Assembly (NCBI GenBank): GCA_937988705.1
Contig: CALKIA010000382.1
Location: 1-19,088 of the forward strand
Reading direction: 5' to 3'
DNA length: 19,088 nt
Source: an uncultured Chloroflexota bacterium
GTDB lineage: Bacteria; Chloroflexota; Anaerolineae; Aggregatilineales; Phototrophicaceae
Of this stretch, positions 1-6,322 are shown piece after piece. Position 1 is the stretch's first letter, and each line of letters begins with the position of its first letter. Made by a program: the position numbers and the translations under genes. The notes beneath the pieces are model-generated. The model saw nothing but the letters and a program-made list of their open reading frames with translations. It made no database searches and was not told the DNA's origin.

Positions 1-32
1 AAGTAGGTTCTCGAAACACATCCACGAATGGA

Positions 33-203
33 TGTAGGGGCGCACCTGTGTGTGCACCCAAAACCGGGTAGACACCTAAGCCACAAACCGAATGTTAGCC
101 AAAGGACGAGGCATGCCTCGTCCCTACAAACCGCCGCTTTCGTAGGGACGAGATATATCTCGTCCTGTTTTGGAGTCTTTCAGACACTGACTTAGGTCTA
201 CCC
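33..203. repeat. Nested palindromic repeat cluster
   Basis: There is no gene in 1-230. TGTAGGGG at 33-40 opens a unit closely matching the one at 12341-12400: GGGGCGCACCT, then a GGGTAGAC arm at 66-73. The matching closing arm (CTTAGGTCTACCC, 191-203) is about 110 bases further on, whereas in the 12341 copy the two arms lie side by side. The intervening DNA (81-190) contains a second kind of repeat: two perfect 20-base palindromes at 104-123 and 146-165, whose inner flanks TCCCTAC and GTAGGGA are themselves inverted. This looks like one repeat inserted into the centre of another. The nesting is inferred from comparing the two copies; the palindromes are read directly. Confidence 0.75.
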
Positions 204-230
204 CTCCATTGGGACTTTCGAGAGTCTACT

Positions 231-872
231 TCAATCCTGCCCGCGTAAGTGCCCAACGATAAGATACCGCTCGTCTGTCACTGAGCCGCCCCACAGCACG
301 GGCTGATCGCCGAGGTTCTGGACAATCGCATCCGTCAGCGCTGCGGGCAGCAGCTTGAGGATATCTTCGGCGTGTAAACCCGCGCCGGTATGCCAGAACC
401 CTTCGATCAGCACGAGGCGGCCATCCGGCTTGAGCAGCGTCGTCCAGCGCTGGAGGACAGCGGCAGGTTCCGGCAGTGACCACAACACATGACGACAGAG
501 CACGACATCGAAGCTGGCCGGTAGAAAGTGCGGAAACGCGGCGTCCATCACGCGAAAATCGATAGTGAAGCCAGCGCGGGCGGTCTTTTCCCGCGCCAAT
601 GCCAGCATCGCCGGTGAAATATCCGTTCCCGTGACCTGATGTCCGAGTTCGGCTGCGATCAGGCTCAGCGAGCCCGTACCACAGCCCAGATCCAGCACCT
701 TCGCCGTGGAAGTCGGCAGGGCGGCGCGCAAAACCGCTGTCCACGCGGCCGCAGTCGCCGCGTCGCGCAGTCCGTGATCCGGTGCTTCGTCGAAGGTGGA
801 AGCGGCCGCATCCCAAACCCGGCGGGTCTCGGCGAGATGGGCAGCTTGTTCGGGCAAATAACTTTGACTCAT
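231..872 (-). CDS. Class I SAM-dependent methyltransferase
   Basis: Protein of 213 residues with a Methyltransf_11/25-type Rossmann fold. Motif I is VLDLGCGTGSLSL (residues 59-71), which binds S-adenosylmethionine. The acidic residue after the second strand is in TGTDIS (81-86), and motif IV lies around FDVVLCRHVLW (121-131), followed by LLKPDGRLVLIEGFW (146-160), the usual strand after motif V. The length fits a small-molecule methyltransferase of the UbiE/BioC-like superfamily; the acceptor cannot be read from sequence. The ATG start at 872 has a GGACGGAG-like ribosome site a few bases upstream. It lies downstream of the P450 on the same strand, but a 117-base gap containing a strong inverted repeat (910-943) separates them, so independent transcription is possible. 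A role in tailoring the same metabolite as the P450 is only a suggestion. Confidence 0.88.
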   Translation of the reverse strand: MSQSYLPEQAAHLAETRRVWDAAASTFDEAPDHGLRDAATAAAWTAVLRAALPTSTAKVLDLGCGTGSLSLIAAELGHQVTGTDISPAMLALAREKTARAGFTIDFRVMDAAFPHFLPASFDVVLCRHVLWSLPEPAAVLQRWTTLLKPDGRLVLIEGFWHTGAGLHAEDILKLLPAALTDAIVQNLGDQPVLWGGSVTDERYLIVGHLRGQD

Positions 873-909
873 GTGTCGCTCCGTCCACTAATGAATGCCT
901 TTACTGTAC

Positions 910-943
910 ATGGTCTTCACTCATACATGCGAGTCAAGACCAT
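910..943. promoter_or_regulatory. 34-base near-perfect inverted repeat upstream of the methyltransferase
   Basis: ATGGTCTTCACTC at 910-922 pairs with GAGTCAAGACCAT at 931-943, with 12 of 13 positions complementary and an 8-base centre. On the minus strand the right arm contains TTGACT, a -35-like hexamer pointing at the methyltransferase, so the palindrome may be an operator over its promoter. No T-run follows it on the minus strand, which argues against a simple Rho-independent terminator for the P450. No convincing -10 was found at the ideal distance. Confidence 0.5.
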
Positions 944-989
944 ATATTGACCGTCAGCAGGTTTGTGGAGGAGGACAGTCCCGGCCGCT

Positions 990-2363
990 TTAAGCGGACT
1001 CGGGTTGGGGTACACGCACCGGTTCACGCTGTTCGACGCGCATCAACAGCTGACTTTTGGGACGCAGCGTGATCAGCGGTTCGGCCGCGTAACTCTGGCC
1101 GGGAAGCAGGCGGAGCTGGAAACGCTGCGCCATCGTCGCCAACAGCAGCCGCGCTTCCATCGCCGCAAAACTGTTGCCGACGCAGATGCGCGGCCCACCG
1201 CCGAACGGTAGATAGGCGTAGCGCGGCAGATTCGTCTCGTTCTCCGGGCTGAAGCGTTCAGGCCGGAACTGCTCGGCCTGCTCCCACAGTTCCGGATCGC
1301 GATGCATGAAATAGTTGAAAATCACAACCTGTGTCCCTTTCGGCACACTGTAACCGTTGATCTCCAGATCGCTCAGGGCCTCGCGGCCAAAACTGTAGGC
1401 GGGCGGCATCAGGCGCATCGACTCTTTGATCACCATATCGGTGTATGGCAAGCGGCGCAGATCGGCCAGCGTGGGCAGGCGGCCGCCGAGCACTGTATCC
1501 AGTTCAGCCTGGAGCTGCGCCTCGACATCAGGATTTTGCGCCAACAGCAGGAACGTCCAGTTGAGGGTATTCGCGGTCGTCTCGTGCCCCGCCAGCAGCA
1601 GCGTCACCGCTTCGTCGCGCACCTGCTTGTCGGTCATATGCTGACCGTCGTCATCCTCGGCGAGCAGCAGCATGGAGAGTAAATCGCCGCGATCCACACC
1701 CGTTTTGCGCCAGTCCGCGATCATGCCGTAGACGACCGCGTCGAGGTCAGCCAGTGCCCGCCGCAAACGCCGGCGACTCCGCGTCGGCACCCAGGCGGGC
1801 AGGACTTCGTTCGGTTTCATCGCTTCCTGAATTACATCGGTCGCCGCACCGATGCGATCGGCCGCTTCCGAGACATCGGTGTTGAACAGCGTCTTGGCGA
1901 CGATTTTAAGTGTCAGCGTCATCATCTCATGATCGACCGGGAGGCGCTGACCATCACGCCAGTGATCGAGCATCCGCTCCGTATAAGTGACCATCGTTTC
2001 GGCGTAGGCTTCGATGCGTTTGGTGTGCAGCGCGGGCGCGACCAGCTTCCGCTGCCGCCTCCAAAACTCGCCATCGCTGATGAGCAGCCCATTACCGAAC
2101 GCTCGCGCCAGCCCCAGTTCAGGATCCTTGTACGTCTGGTCTTTGTGGAATTTATCCGCCTGCGCAACCAACACTTCGTGGGCAAACTCCGGATCGGCCA
2201 CCAGATAGTAGCTGCCGATCGGCGCGGTCAGGGTCGCCACCCGACCATACTGCCGGAAAATCCGCCCGAAGAACCCGAGCATGTCCGAATTCATCTCCGC
2301 CATCAGCTTAAAGCGGCCAAGCATTGATTTAGGGAATACCAAACCCGCTGCCATCTGTCCCAT
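990..2363 (-). CDS. Cytochrome P450
   Basis: Soluble bacterial P450 of 457 residues, a haem-thiolate monooxygenase. Signatures in order: I-helix oxygen-activation motif AGHETT (258-263), K-helix ExxR (E314-S-M-R317), the PERF region (368-371) and the haem loop FGGGPRICVG (387-396) with Cys394 as the axial ligand. The start was set at the ATG at 2363, which has a GAGGA site at the right distance. A longer frame reaches 2444, but those extra codons lie over and upstream of the likely promoter (2417-2444). No reductase or ferredoxin domain is fused and no redox partner is nearby. The divergent TetR gene and the half-sites between them suggest substrate-inducible control. A short palindrome (CCGCTT/AAGCGG, 985-997) sits on the stop codon. 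The substrate is unknown. Confidence 0.95.
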   Translation of the reverse strand: MGQMAAGLVFPKSMLGRFKLMAEMNSDMLGFFGRIFRQYGRVATLTAPIGSYYLVADPEFAHEVLVAQADKFHKDQTYKDPELGLARAFGNGLLISDGEFWRRQRKLVAPALHTKRIEAYAETMVTYTERMLDHWRDGQRLPVDHEMMTLTLKIVAKTLFNTDVSEAADRIGAATDVIQEAMKPNEVLPAWVPTRSRRRLRRALADLDAVVYGMIADWRKTGVDRGDLLSMLLLAEDDDGQHMTDKQVRDEAVTLLLAGHETTANTLNWTFLLLAQNPDVEAQLQAELDTVLGGRLPTLADLRRLPYTDMVIKESMRLMPPAYSFGREALSDLEINGYSVPKGTQVVIFNYFMHRDPELWEQAEQFRPERFSPENETNLPRYAYLPFGGGPRICVGNSFAAMEARLLLATMAQRFQLRLLPGQSYAAEPLITLRPKSQLLMRVEQREPVRVPQPESA

Positions 2364-2384
2364 GGGTGCATCCTCGTTGACACT

Positions 2385-2414
2385 TTGACTATTTATGGAC
2401 ACATTGTCTATAAT
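2385..2414 (+). promoter_or_regulatory. Promoter for the TetR regulator
   Basis: TTGACT (2385-2390), an 18-base spacer and TATAAT (2409-2414) form a near-consensus sigma70-type promoter reading into the regulator gene at 2489. Its spacer and -10 contain TGGACA-CAT-TGTCTA (2396-2410), an inverted half-site pair, as expected for autoregulation. Confidence 0.65.
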
Positions 2415-2416
2415 TG

Positions 2417-2444
2417 ATGATATGTAAAGGCCGCCGACTGTCAA
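2417..2444 (-). promoter_or_regulatory. Promoter for the cytochrome P450
   Basis: Read on the minus strand, TTGACA (2444-2439), a 16-base spacer and TATCAT (2422-2417) form a good sigma70-type promoter. Transcription would begin near 2410, inside the inverted half-sites at 2396-2410 and well upstream of the ATG at 2363. This supports the shorter P450 start. Confidence 0.6.
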
Positions 2445-2460
2445 CCAGCAGTTTAGGCAG

Positions 2461-2486
2461 CCTGTCCATTACTAGACAGGTGTCTA
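2461..2486. promoter_or_regulatory. Probable TetR operator cluster
   Basis: Two overlapping palindromes lie just before the regulator's ATG. CCTGTC (2461-2466) pairs with GACAGG (2475-2480), and TAGACA (2473-2478) pairs with TGTCTA (2481-2486). The half-site TGTCTATAAT at 2481-2490 repeats exactly at 2405-2414, where TGGACA-CAT-TGTCTA forms a third palindrome (2396-2410). Repeated TGTC/GACA half-sites across a divergent TetR-target intergenic region are the usual sign of the regulator's binding sites. Binding is inferred. Confidence 0.6.
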
Positions 2487-2488
2487 TA

Positions 2489-3115
2489 ATGACCGAAAAA
2501 CGACCGGACCGCCGTCGGGAACGCACGTTTCAGATGTTGAGTAAAGCCCTGCTCGAACTGCTGAAAGAGCGTGATTACAGCAACATCACCATTCAGGATG
2601 TGGTGGACAAAGCCGATGTCAGCCGCGCCACCTTTTATCTGCACTTCAAAGACAAGGATGAACTGCTCTTCAAAAGTATGGAGCGCATCTACGATGAGTT
2701 AAGCAGCAACTACCCGCTGCTCAACCGCAACGCTTTTGCCAATCAAACGTATACCCATTCAGTTGAAGATGCGCATGATTTTCATCATGTGGCGGCCAAT
2801 GCGGATTTCTACCGGGCAATGTTGAGCGACCATGGATCGCCGCAGTTCATTGGCATGGTGCGGGCGTATCTGGAAAAGGTGCTGCACGACCAGATTCTCA
2901 AGCCGCTCGCCCCGACTGACGGCGAACCGGAAGTGCCGCTCGACTTAATGGCGGCGTACATGGCGGGCGCTGAGATCGGGGTGATCAACTGGTGGCTGGA
3001 CAACAATATGCCCATCTCTCCCAGCGAGATCAGCGGCATGCTGAACCAGATGTGCCTGTTTGGGATCCGCTGGGCCTTGCGCCTACCGATTGATTCAAAC
3101 GGCACTCCAACTTGA
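2489..3115 (+). CDS. TetR/AcrR-family transcriptional regulator
   Basis: Regulator of 208 residues. The N-terminus has the classic TetR DNA-binding fold: a first helix around ERTFQMLSKALLELL (11-25), then ITIQDVVDKADVSRATFYLHF (33-53), the helix-turn-helix with its characteristic TFYxHF ending, then KDKDELL (54-60). The C-terminal region is a helical ligand-binding/dimerisation domain ending in LNQMCLFGIRWAL, typical of the TetR_C_33-like group. The ATG at 2489 is preferred over an upstream in-frame ATG at 2414, because the longer form would translate through the promoter -10 and operator-like palindromes and lacks a ribosome site. Being divergent from the P450 across repeated palindromes, it very likely represses that gene and itself. 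The effector is unknown. Confidence 0.9.
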   Translation: MTEKRPDRRRERTFQMLSKALLELLKERDYSNITIQDVVDKADVSRATFYLHFKDKDELLFKSMERIYDELSSNYPLLNRNAFANQTYTHSVEDAHDFHHVAANADFYRAMLSDHGSPQFIGMVRAYLEKVLHDQILKPLAPTDGEPEVPLDLMAAYMAGAEIGVINWWLDNNMPISPSEISGMLNQMCLFGIRWALRLPIDSNGTPT

Positions 3116-3140
3116 AAATATTGAACACTTGTTCTATACT
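3112..3140 (+). promoter_or_regulatory. Promoter with SOS-box-like palindrome for the lytic transglycosylase
   Basis: TTGAAA (3112-3117), exactly 17 bases, then TATACT (3135-3140) make a strong sigma70-type promoter. The -35 overlaps the stop codon of the regulator gene. The spacer contains GAAC-ACTT-GTTC (3123-3134), the core pattern of the Bacillus-type LexA box, and the -10 is the left arm of a second palindrome, TATACTT-G-AAGTATA (3135-3149). The leader to the ATG at 3246 is about 100 bases. The regulatory reading is inference. Confidence 0.6.
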
Positions 3141-3245
3141 TGAAGTATAAACCACCCCCTACTTATGTGGGTCTTACACATCTTTTACGCAAAAGTCGGG
3201 GACGTGTGTTGTAGAATCAATCTGTTCCACATACAGAGATGGTGA

Positions 3246-3995
3246 ATGGCTGTACAGACAAAGACGTACGCGGAAAAAGCGGTGAGAAAGTCGCCGCAGA
3301 AGCCCAAAACGAAATCGAAGGCGCGTTCCGGTTGGGTGCGTTACCTGCCGGGTTGGATTATCATCGCGTTCGTGCTGGCGATCTTGCTGCCGAATGCGTT
3401 GGCCTCAACATTTGGCGTCGTCAATCGGGCGATCAGCGCTGTCCCCTTGGTAACTGGTGTACAAGCTGTGTATGTTGCTCCGGCAGGCGTCGGATCCAAT
3501 GTGATCGCACCGTTCTTCACGAAAGAAGTCCGGCACTGGAGTTCAGATATTCAGCGGTGGGCGCTGCAGTACGGGCTTGACCCCAACTTGCTCGCCACCG
3601 TAATGCAGATCGAGTCCTGTGGCTACGACACTGTGAGCAGTCACGCCGGTGCACAGGGACTGTTTCAGGTCATGCCGTTCCACTTTTCGGCGGGCGAGGA
3701 CATGCTCGACCCGGACACCAACGCCAAGCGCGGCGCGAATTTTCTCAACGAATGTCTCGGCTATGCCGACGGTGACACAGGTTTAGCGATGGCCTGCTAC
3801 AACGGCGGCCCGTCGGTGATCAGCCGCGCGTTCGACAACTGGGCCAACGAAACCCAGCGCTACTACATCTACGGCACGGGCATCTACACGGACGCCCAGC
3901 AAAACCTGTCGACCAGCGAAATGCTCAATACGTGGTACACCTCCGGCGGTGTCAACCTGTGCAATCGCGCCTCCGTCGCCCTCGGCTTAGAGTAG
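3246..3995 (+). CDS. Membrane-anchored lytic transglycosylase (SLT domain)
   Basis: Protein of 249 residues. A basic N-terminal tail (1-32) is followed by one membrane helix (about 33-53), leaving the rest outside the cell. The SLT/lysozyme-like domain covers about 98-215: LDPNLLATVMQIES (111-124) carries the catalytic Glu123, SHAGAQGLFQVMPF (132-145) is the GLxQxMP signature, and AMACYNGGPS (181-190) is the AYNxG motif. Such enzymes cleave peptidoglycan glycan strands to 1,6-anhydromuramyl products. Cysteines at 125, 170, 184 and near the C-terminus could form disulfides. The ATG at 3246 has only a weak AGAG-type ribosome site. It stands alone between its own promoter and terminator, so it is probably monocistronic, with a role in wall remodelling. 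Confidence 0.9.
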   Translation: MAVQTKTYAEKAVRKSPQKPKTKSKARSGWVRYLPGWIIIAFVLAILLPNALASTFGVVNRAISAVPLVTGVQAVYVAPAGVGSNVIAPFFTKEVRHWSSDIQRWALQYGLDPNLLATVMQIESCGYDTVSSHAGAQGLFQVMPFHFSAGEDMLDPDTNAKRGANFLNECLGYADGDTGLAMACYNGGPSVISRAFDNWANETQRYYIYGTGIYTDAQQNLSTSEMLNTWYTSGGVNLCNRASVALGLE

Positions 3996-4040
3996 CCCGC
4001 GCTAGCAGCAGTACCACATTCCGCAGGTAATCCATGGGTA

Positions 4041-4071
4041 GGGCGCAGCAATCTGCGCCCTTTTGATTTTT
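4041..4071 (+). terminator. Rho-independent terminator of the lytic transglycosylase
   Basis: A perfect 8-base GC-rich stem, GGGCGCAG (4041-4048) and CTGCGCCC (4053-4060), with a CAAT loop is followed directly by TTTTGATTTTT (4061-4071). It lies 46 bases beyond the stop codon of the upstream gene. Confidence 0.85.
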
Positions 4072-4151
4072 GCATCGAGCCCCGGAGGAGAGTGCGGTAG
4101 CTCAGTAGAACAGCGTGGAGCGGAATTTTGGGATCAATTTTGGCGGTTTGT

Positions 4152-4216
4152 GGACGAGGCAGGCCGCGTCCCTACGAGAAAAACCATCTTTCGTAGGGAC
4201 GCGATAAATCGCGTCC
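4152..4216. repeat. Double-palindrome intergenic repeat
   Basis: Lies in the gene-free stretch 4072-4383. Two 20-base imperfect palindromes (4152-4171 and 4197-4216) begin GGACG and end CGTCC. They are separated by a spacer whose ends TCCCTAC and GTAGGGA are inverted. The architecture matches 104-165 base for base in the flanks, while the palindrome centres differ. This is a mobile or folded-RNA type dispersed repeat. An open reading frame can be drawn through 4063-4326, but it runs across the repeat, has no ribosome site and resembles nothing. The remainder of 4072-4383 shows nothing else convincing. Confidence 0.7.
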
Positions 4217-4383
4217 GCCATCTCCAAATGGATTTCATGCTCTTCTACGCACTTACCGGCCTGCCTCGTCCGCCACCAACGGCCAGTGCAGGCACTGTCC
4301 CGACAATCTCCATATGCATAAGTTAAACGACATCATGGTGTGCCTATAAGGTGATGGCTAAGGGGAAATTATTGACCACCACG

Positions 4384-4420
4384 CAAAAAAAGAGCAGCCC
4401 GGATAAACCGGGCTGCTCTT
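4384..4420 (-). terminator. Rho-independent terminator of the Flp pilin gene
   Basis: A perfect 13-base stem (4390-4402 with 4408-4420) and a 5-base loop are followed on the minus strand by a run of T (A-run at 4385-4391 on the plus strand). It sits about 20 bases beyond the pilin stop codon. The strength of the stem is consistent with an abundantly expressed short transcript. Confidence 0.9.
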
Positions 4421-4439
4421 GATTGTCGAGCTGAAAAAA

Positions 4440-4586
4440 CTAGAGCGTGTTGACGATGTTCGAGAAGATGTTGCCGATGGCCGGGCCGAGCAGGGCCAGG
4501 ATCACGATGACGACAACAGCCACCAAAACGAGAATGAGCGCGTATTCGACGAGGCCTTGGCCTTCTTCACGGGGTTGATAGATCAT
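4440..4586 (-). CDS. Flp/Fap-type pilin
   Basis: A 48-residue prepilin. A short hydrophilic leader (MIYQPREEGQG) is followed by LVEYALILVLVAVVVIVILALLG-type sequence and a short tail. The G/LVEYALI junction (after Gly11) is the class III signal cut by a TadV/PilD-type prepilin peptidase, with the conserved Glu and Tyr at positions 3 and 4 of the mature protein. The mature pilin would be about 37 residues, almost all one hydrophobic helix, typical of Tad (tight adherence) pili. The ATG at 4586 is chosen because AGGAG lies six bases upstream; a longer frame to 4646 lacks that. No tad secretion, ATPase or peptidase gene is in the window, so the assembly machinery must be elsewhere. A TTGACA at 4689-4684 on the minus strand is a possible -35, but I see no matching -10. 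Confidence 0.9.
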   Translation of the reverse strand: MIYQPREEGQGLVEYALILVLVAVVVIVILALLGPAIGNIFSNIVNTL

Positions 4587-4703
4587 GATAAGCTCCTGAA
4601 ATAACGAATGAATTGCCGCAAGTGCGACTTGAAAATAGATTAGCACACTTCCTTTTTGGGGATCCTTAAGAAGTGATCGGATTTGTCAAGATTCCTGAAT
4701 TAT

Positions 4704-5156
4704 TCACAAACTCTCTTTGCGGGGCAGCGTTTCGAGATGCGCGGCGAGCGCTTCGACCGCGCCCTTGACGGTGGGGGGCAGATTCTCCGCCTGCGCAAGC
4801 TTGGTTACGAGGAAATGATCGTTCAAGACGGTCGCTTGCATAGTCAGGTAATTGAAGCTGTCTTCCCGGCGCATGAGCAGCGGGAGTTCCTGATCGGCAT
4901 GGAAATGCACCGTCTTCAGGATCGTCTCCATGGAGATATCGCGTCCTTCGACATGTAGTACTAAAGTCTCACGCGCCGATTGGGGGATGCCATGGGCTTC
5001 GGCGGCGGCGAACACGGCCGCCGTTAAGCGCAGCGTGGCCTGCCACCATGCCGTCAAATGCGGATAGCGTTCGGTGATCGGCTGCACGACTTCTCCGCGC
5101 AGCGTTAAGCGCAGCGCGCCGATGAAGGCGCGCGCATAGCGTTTAATCGTCATCAT
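4704..5156 (-). CDS. Hypothetical protein coupled to the CAP-LysM gene
   Basis: A 150-residue protein I do not recognise. It is predicted mostly helical, with Ala/Leu-rich segments (35-57 and 128-145) and a more polar middle (60-110, with HVEGRDISMETIL and VHFHADQELPLLMRRED). It has no signal peptide and no clear transmembrane helix, so it is probably cytoplasmic. The first of two adjacent ATG codons (5156) overlaps the TGA of the upstream CAP-LysM gene as ATGA, which implies one transcript and translational coupling. A longer frame to 5237 would run back over the coding region of that gene with low-complexity Gly/Arg residues and is rejected. Cytoplasmic partner of a surface protein is a guess from position only. 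Confidence 0.7.
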   Translation of the reverse strand: MMTIKRYARAFIGALRLTLRGEVVQPITERYPHLTAWWQATLRLTAAVFAAAEAHGIPQSARETLVLHVEGRDISMETILKTVHFHADQELPLLMRREDSFNYLTMQATVLNDHFLVTKLAQAENLPPTVKGAVEALAAHLETLPRKESL

Positions 5157-6223
5157 CGCCGCCGTGACCTGCGGATGAATTCGACCCCCGCCCCCACCAG
5201 CACAAAGACCTGCACGCCGAGCGCGATTAGCAGCCATGTGGTGTTGTTATTGCGGGCCTGCGGCGCGGGCACAGCCGCAATTGGCTGCACGAGCTCTGGC
5301 GTCGGCGCATTGATCACCTGCACGACTTCGGCAGGAGGCGTGATGTCGAGCCCCGCCGTCGGGATCATGGGAATGGGCGTCGGTGTGTTCGTCGCCAGCG
5401 TGAACGGCGTGATGGTCGGCGGGACGGGCGTAGCGGTCGGCGCGGGCGTCGGTGTACTCGGGTCGACGGTCGGCGTATACGTCCCCGCATACGGCGGCAC
5501 GAGGAAGATCGTATCGACTTCCAGATCGCGCACGTCGGCCATGCCGTTCAGCGCCATCATACGCGGCAAATCGGCCCACGTGTAGCCGTAGATCAGTGCG
5601 ATATCGCCGAGTGTATCTCCCGGCTGCACCAGATGTTGAATATTGCCATGTTCATCCGTGCCGACGACAAATGATGGCGGCGCGGCCACCCCCGATCCAC
5701 TCCCGCTGCCGGAACTCGCGCTCCCGCTGCCCGCTGAGACGGCCGGTGCTGCCGCAGCGTAACCATAGCCATTCGGATTGCCGAACACCATGACATAGGC
5801 GCGCCCCCAATCACCCGCCGCGATCCCAATCCCCACCTCGGAATAAGCAGGATTAACCAGCCCGGCGTAGTGAATCCCCGAATTGATCCAGAAAGTCCAC
5901 GCGCTGTCTACCGAGGCATTCGACCCGGCATAGATGTTTTCGCTGACGGCATTGGAGGAATATCCGGCGTTTTGAGCGCGCGTGCGCGGCCCGGAGCCGT
6001 CCGGATGCGTGTGGCTGACGCTGCCCGTCTCGATCATCCATTGGGCTTGCTGCTGCGCCGCGGCTGACAACGCCCCATTGAGGCTGTAGCCGGCCCGTCC
6101 GAGCGACGAGCGCAGCGCATTGACCCGGTTGAGTAAGTCGCCCGCGCCATCCTGAGCGTAAACCGGCACGGCGATTAAGACTATCAAGCAGAGGAGGAAG
6201 CATTTTCTCATCATGCGCGCCAT
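5153..6223 (-). CDS. Secreted CAP-domain protein with LysM and C-terminal anchor
   Basis: Protein of 356 residues. A signal peptide ends near VYA/Q (residue 23). The CAP/SCP domain (about 27-150) carries the usual His/Glu set: SHTHPDG (H73), SENIYAG (E95), GIHYAGLVNPAYSEVGIG (H118, E129). A Gly/Ser-rich linker (163-180) leads to one LysM (about 197-243: HLVQPGDTLGDIALIYG, then LEVDTIFLVPP), which binds GlcNAc-containing wall glycans. A long Thr/Pro linker (248-300) follows, then a C-terminal membrane helix (329-350) and the basic end RRSRRR. The protein would thus be tethered at its C-terminus and span the wall. No sortase motif is seen. Three ATGs lie close together (6223, 6214, 6211) and none has a good ribosome site, so the start is uncertain by up to four residues. 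It is probably the first gene of a two-gene operon. Confidence 0.9.
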   Translation of the reverse strand: MARMMRKCFLLCLIVLIAVPVYAQDGAGDLLNRVNALRSSLGRAGYSLNGALSAAAQQQAQWMIETGSVSHTHPDGSGPRTRAQNAGYSSNAVSENIYAGSNASVDSAWTFWINSGIHYAGLVNPAYSEVGIGIAAGDWGRAYVMVFGNPNGYGYAAAAPAVSAGSGSASSGSGSGSGVAAPPSFVVGTDEHGNIQHLVQPGDTLGDIALIYGYTWADLPRMMALNGMADVRDLEVDTIFLVPPYAGTYTPTVDPSTPTPAPTATPVPPTITPFTLATNTPTPIPMIPTAGLDITPPAEVVQVINAPTPELVQPIAAVPAPQARNNNTTWLLIALGVQVFVLVGAGVEFIRRSRRR

Positions 6224-6254
6224 TTTATCACGCCAAAACGAGAAAAGAAATTCA

Positions 6255-6310
6255 ACGGCGGAGAACGCAGAGACAAGCGGTTTTCACTCTGTTCTCTCTG
6301 CGTTCGCCGC
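6255..6310. repeat. Inverted repeat beyond the GH26 gene
   Basis: GGCGGAGAACGCAGAGA (from 6257) pairs with TCTCTGCGTTCGCCG (ending 6309), apart from a 2-base bulge, around a loop of about 23 bases. It sits between the GH26 stop and the CAP-LysM start, both on the minus strand. AACGCAGAGA-type repeats are frequent in bacterial intergenic DNA. It may act as a folded 3' end of the GH26 message. There is no T-run. Confidence 0.55.
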
Positions 6311-6322
6311 AGTTCAGGGTGT

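Noticed and set aside
1..210. CRISPR array near the left edge
   Set aside because: The repeated units are palindromes of differing sequence, not identical direct repeats with regular spacers, and no cas gene is present.
990..3115. Natural-product gene cluster (methyltransferase, P450, regulator)
   Set aside because: No core biosynthetic gene (polyketide, peptide or terpene synthase) is in the window. The methyltransferase is separated by a palindrome and may be unrelated.
4094..4125. GCGGTAGCTCAGTAGAACAGCG resembles the D-arm region of a tRNA
   Set aside because: The GCTC/GAGC stem would have a 14-base loop, and no anticodon arm, T-arm (GGTTCGAATCC-like) or acceptor partner follows. At most a chance match or a tRNA scrap.
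4063..4326. Open reading frame of 87 codons in the gap after the lytic transglycosylase
   Set aside because: It starts inside the terminator T-run, crosses a palindromic repeat, has no ribosome site and no family resemblance.
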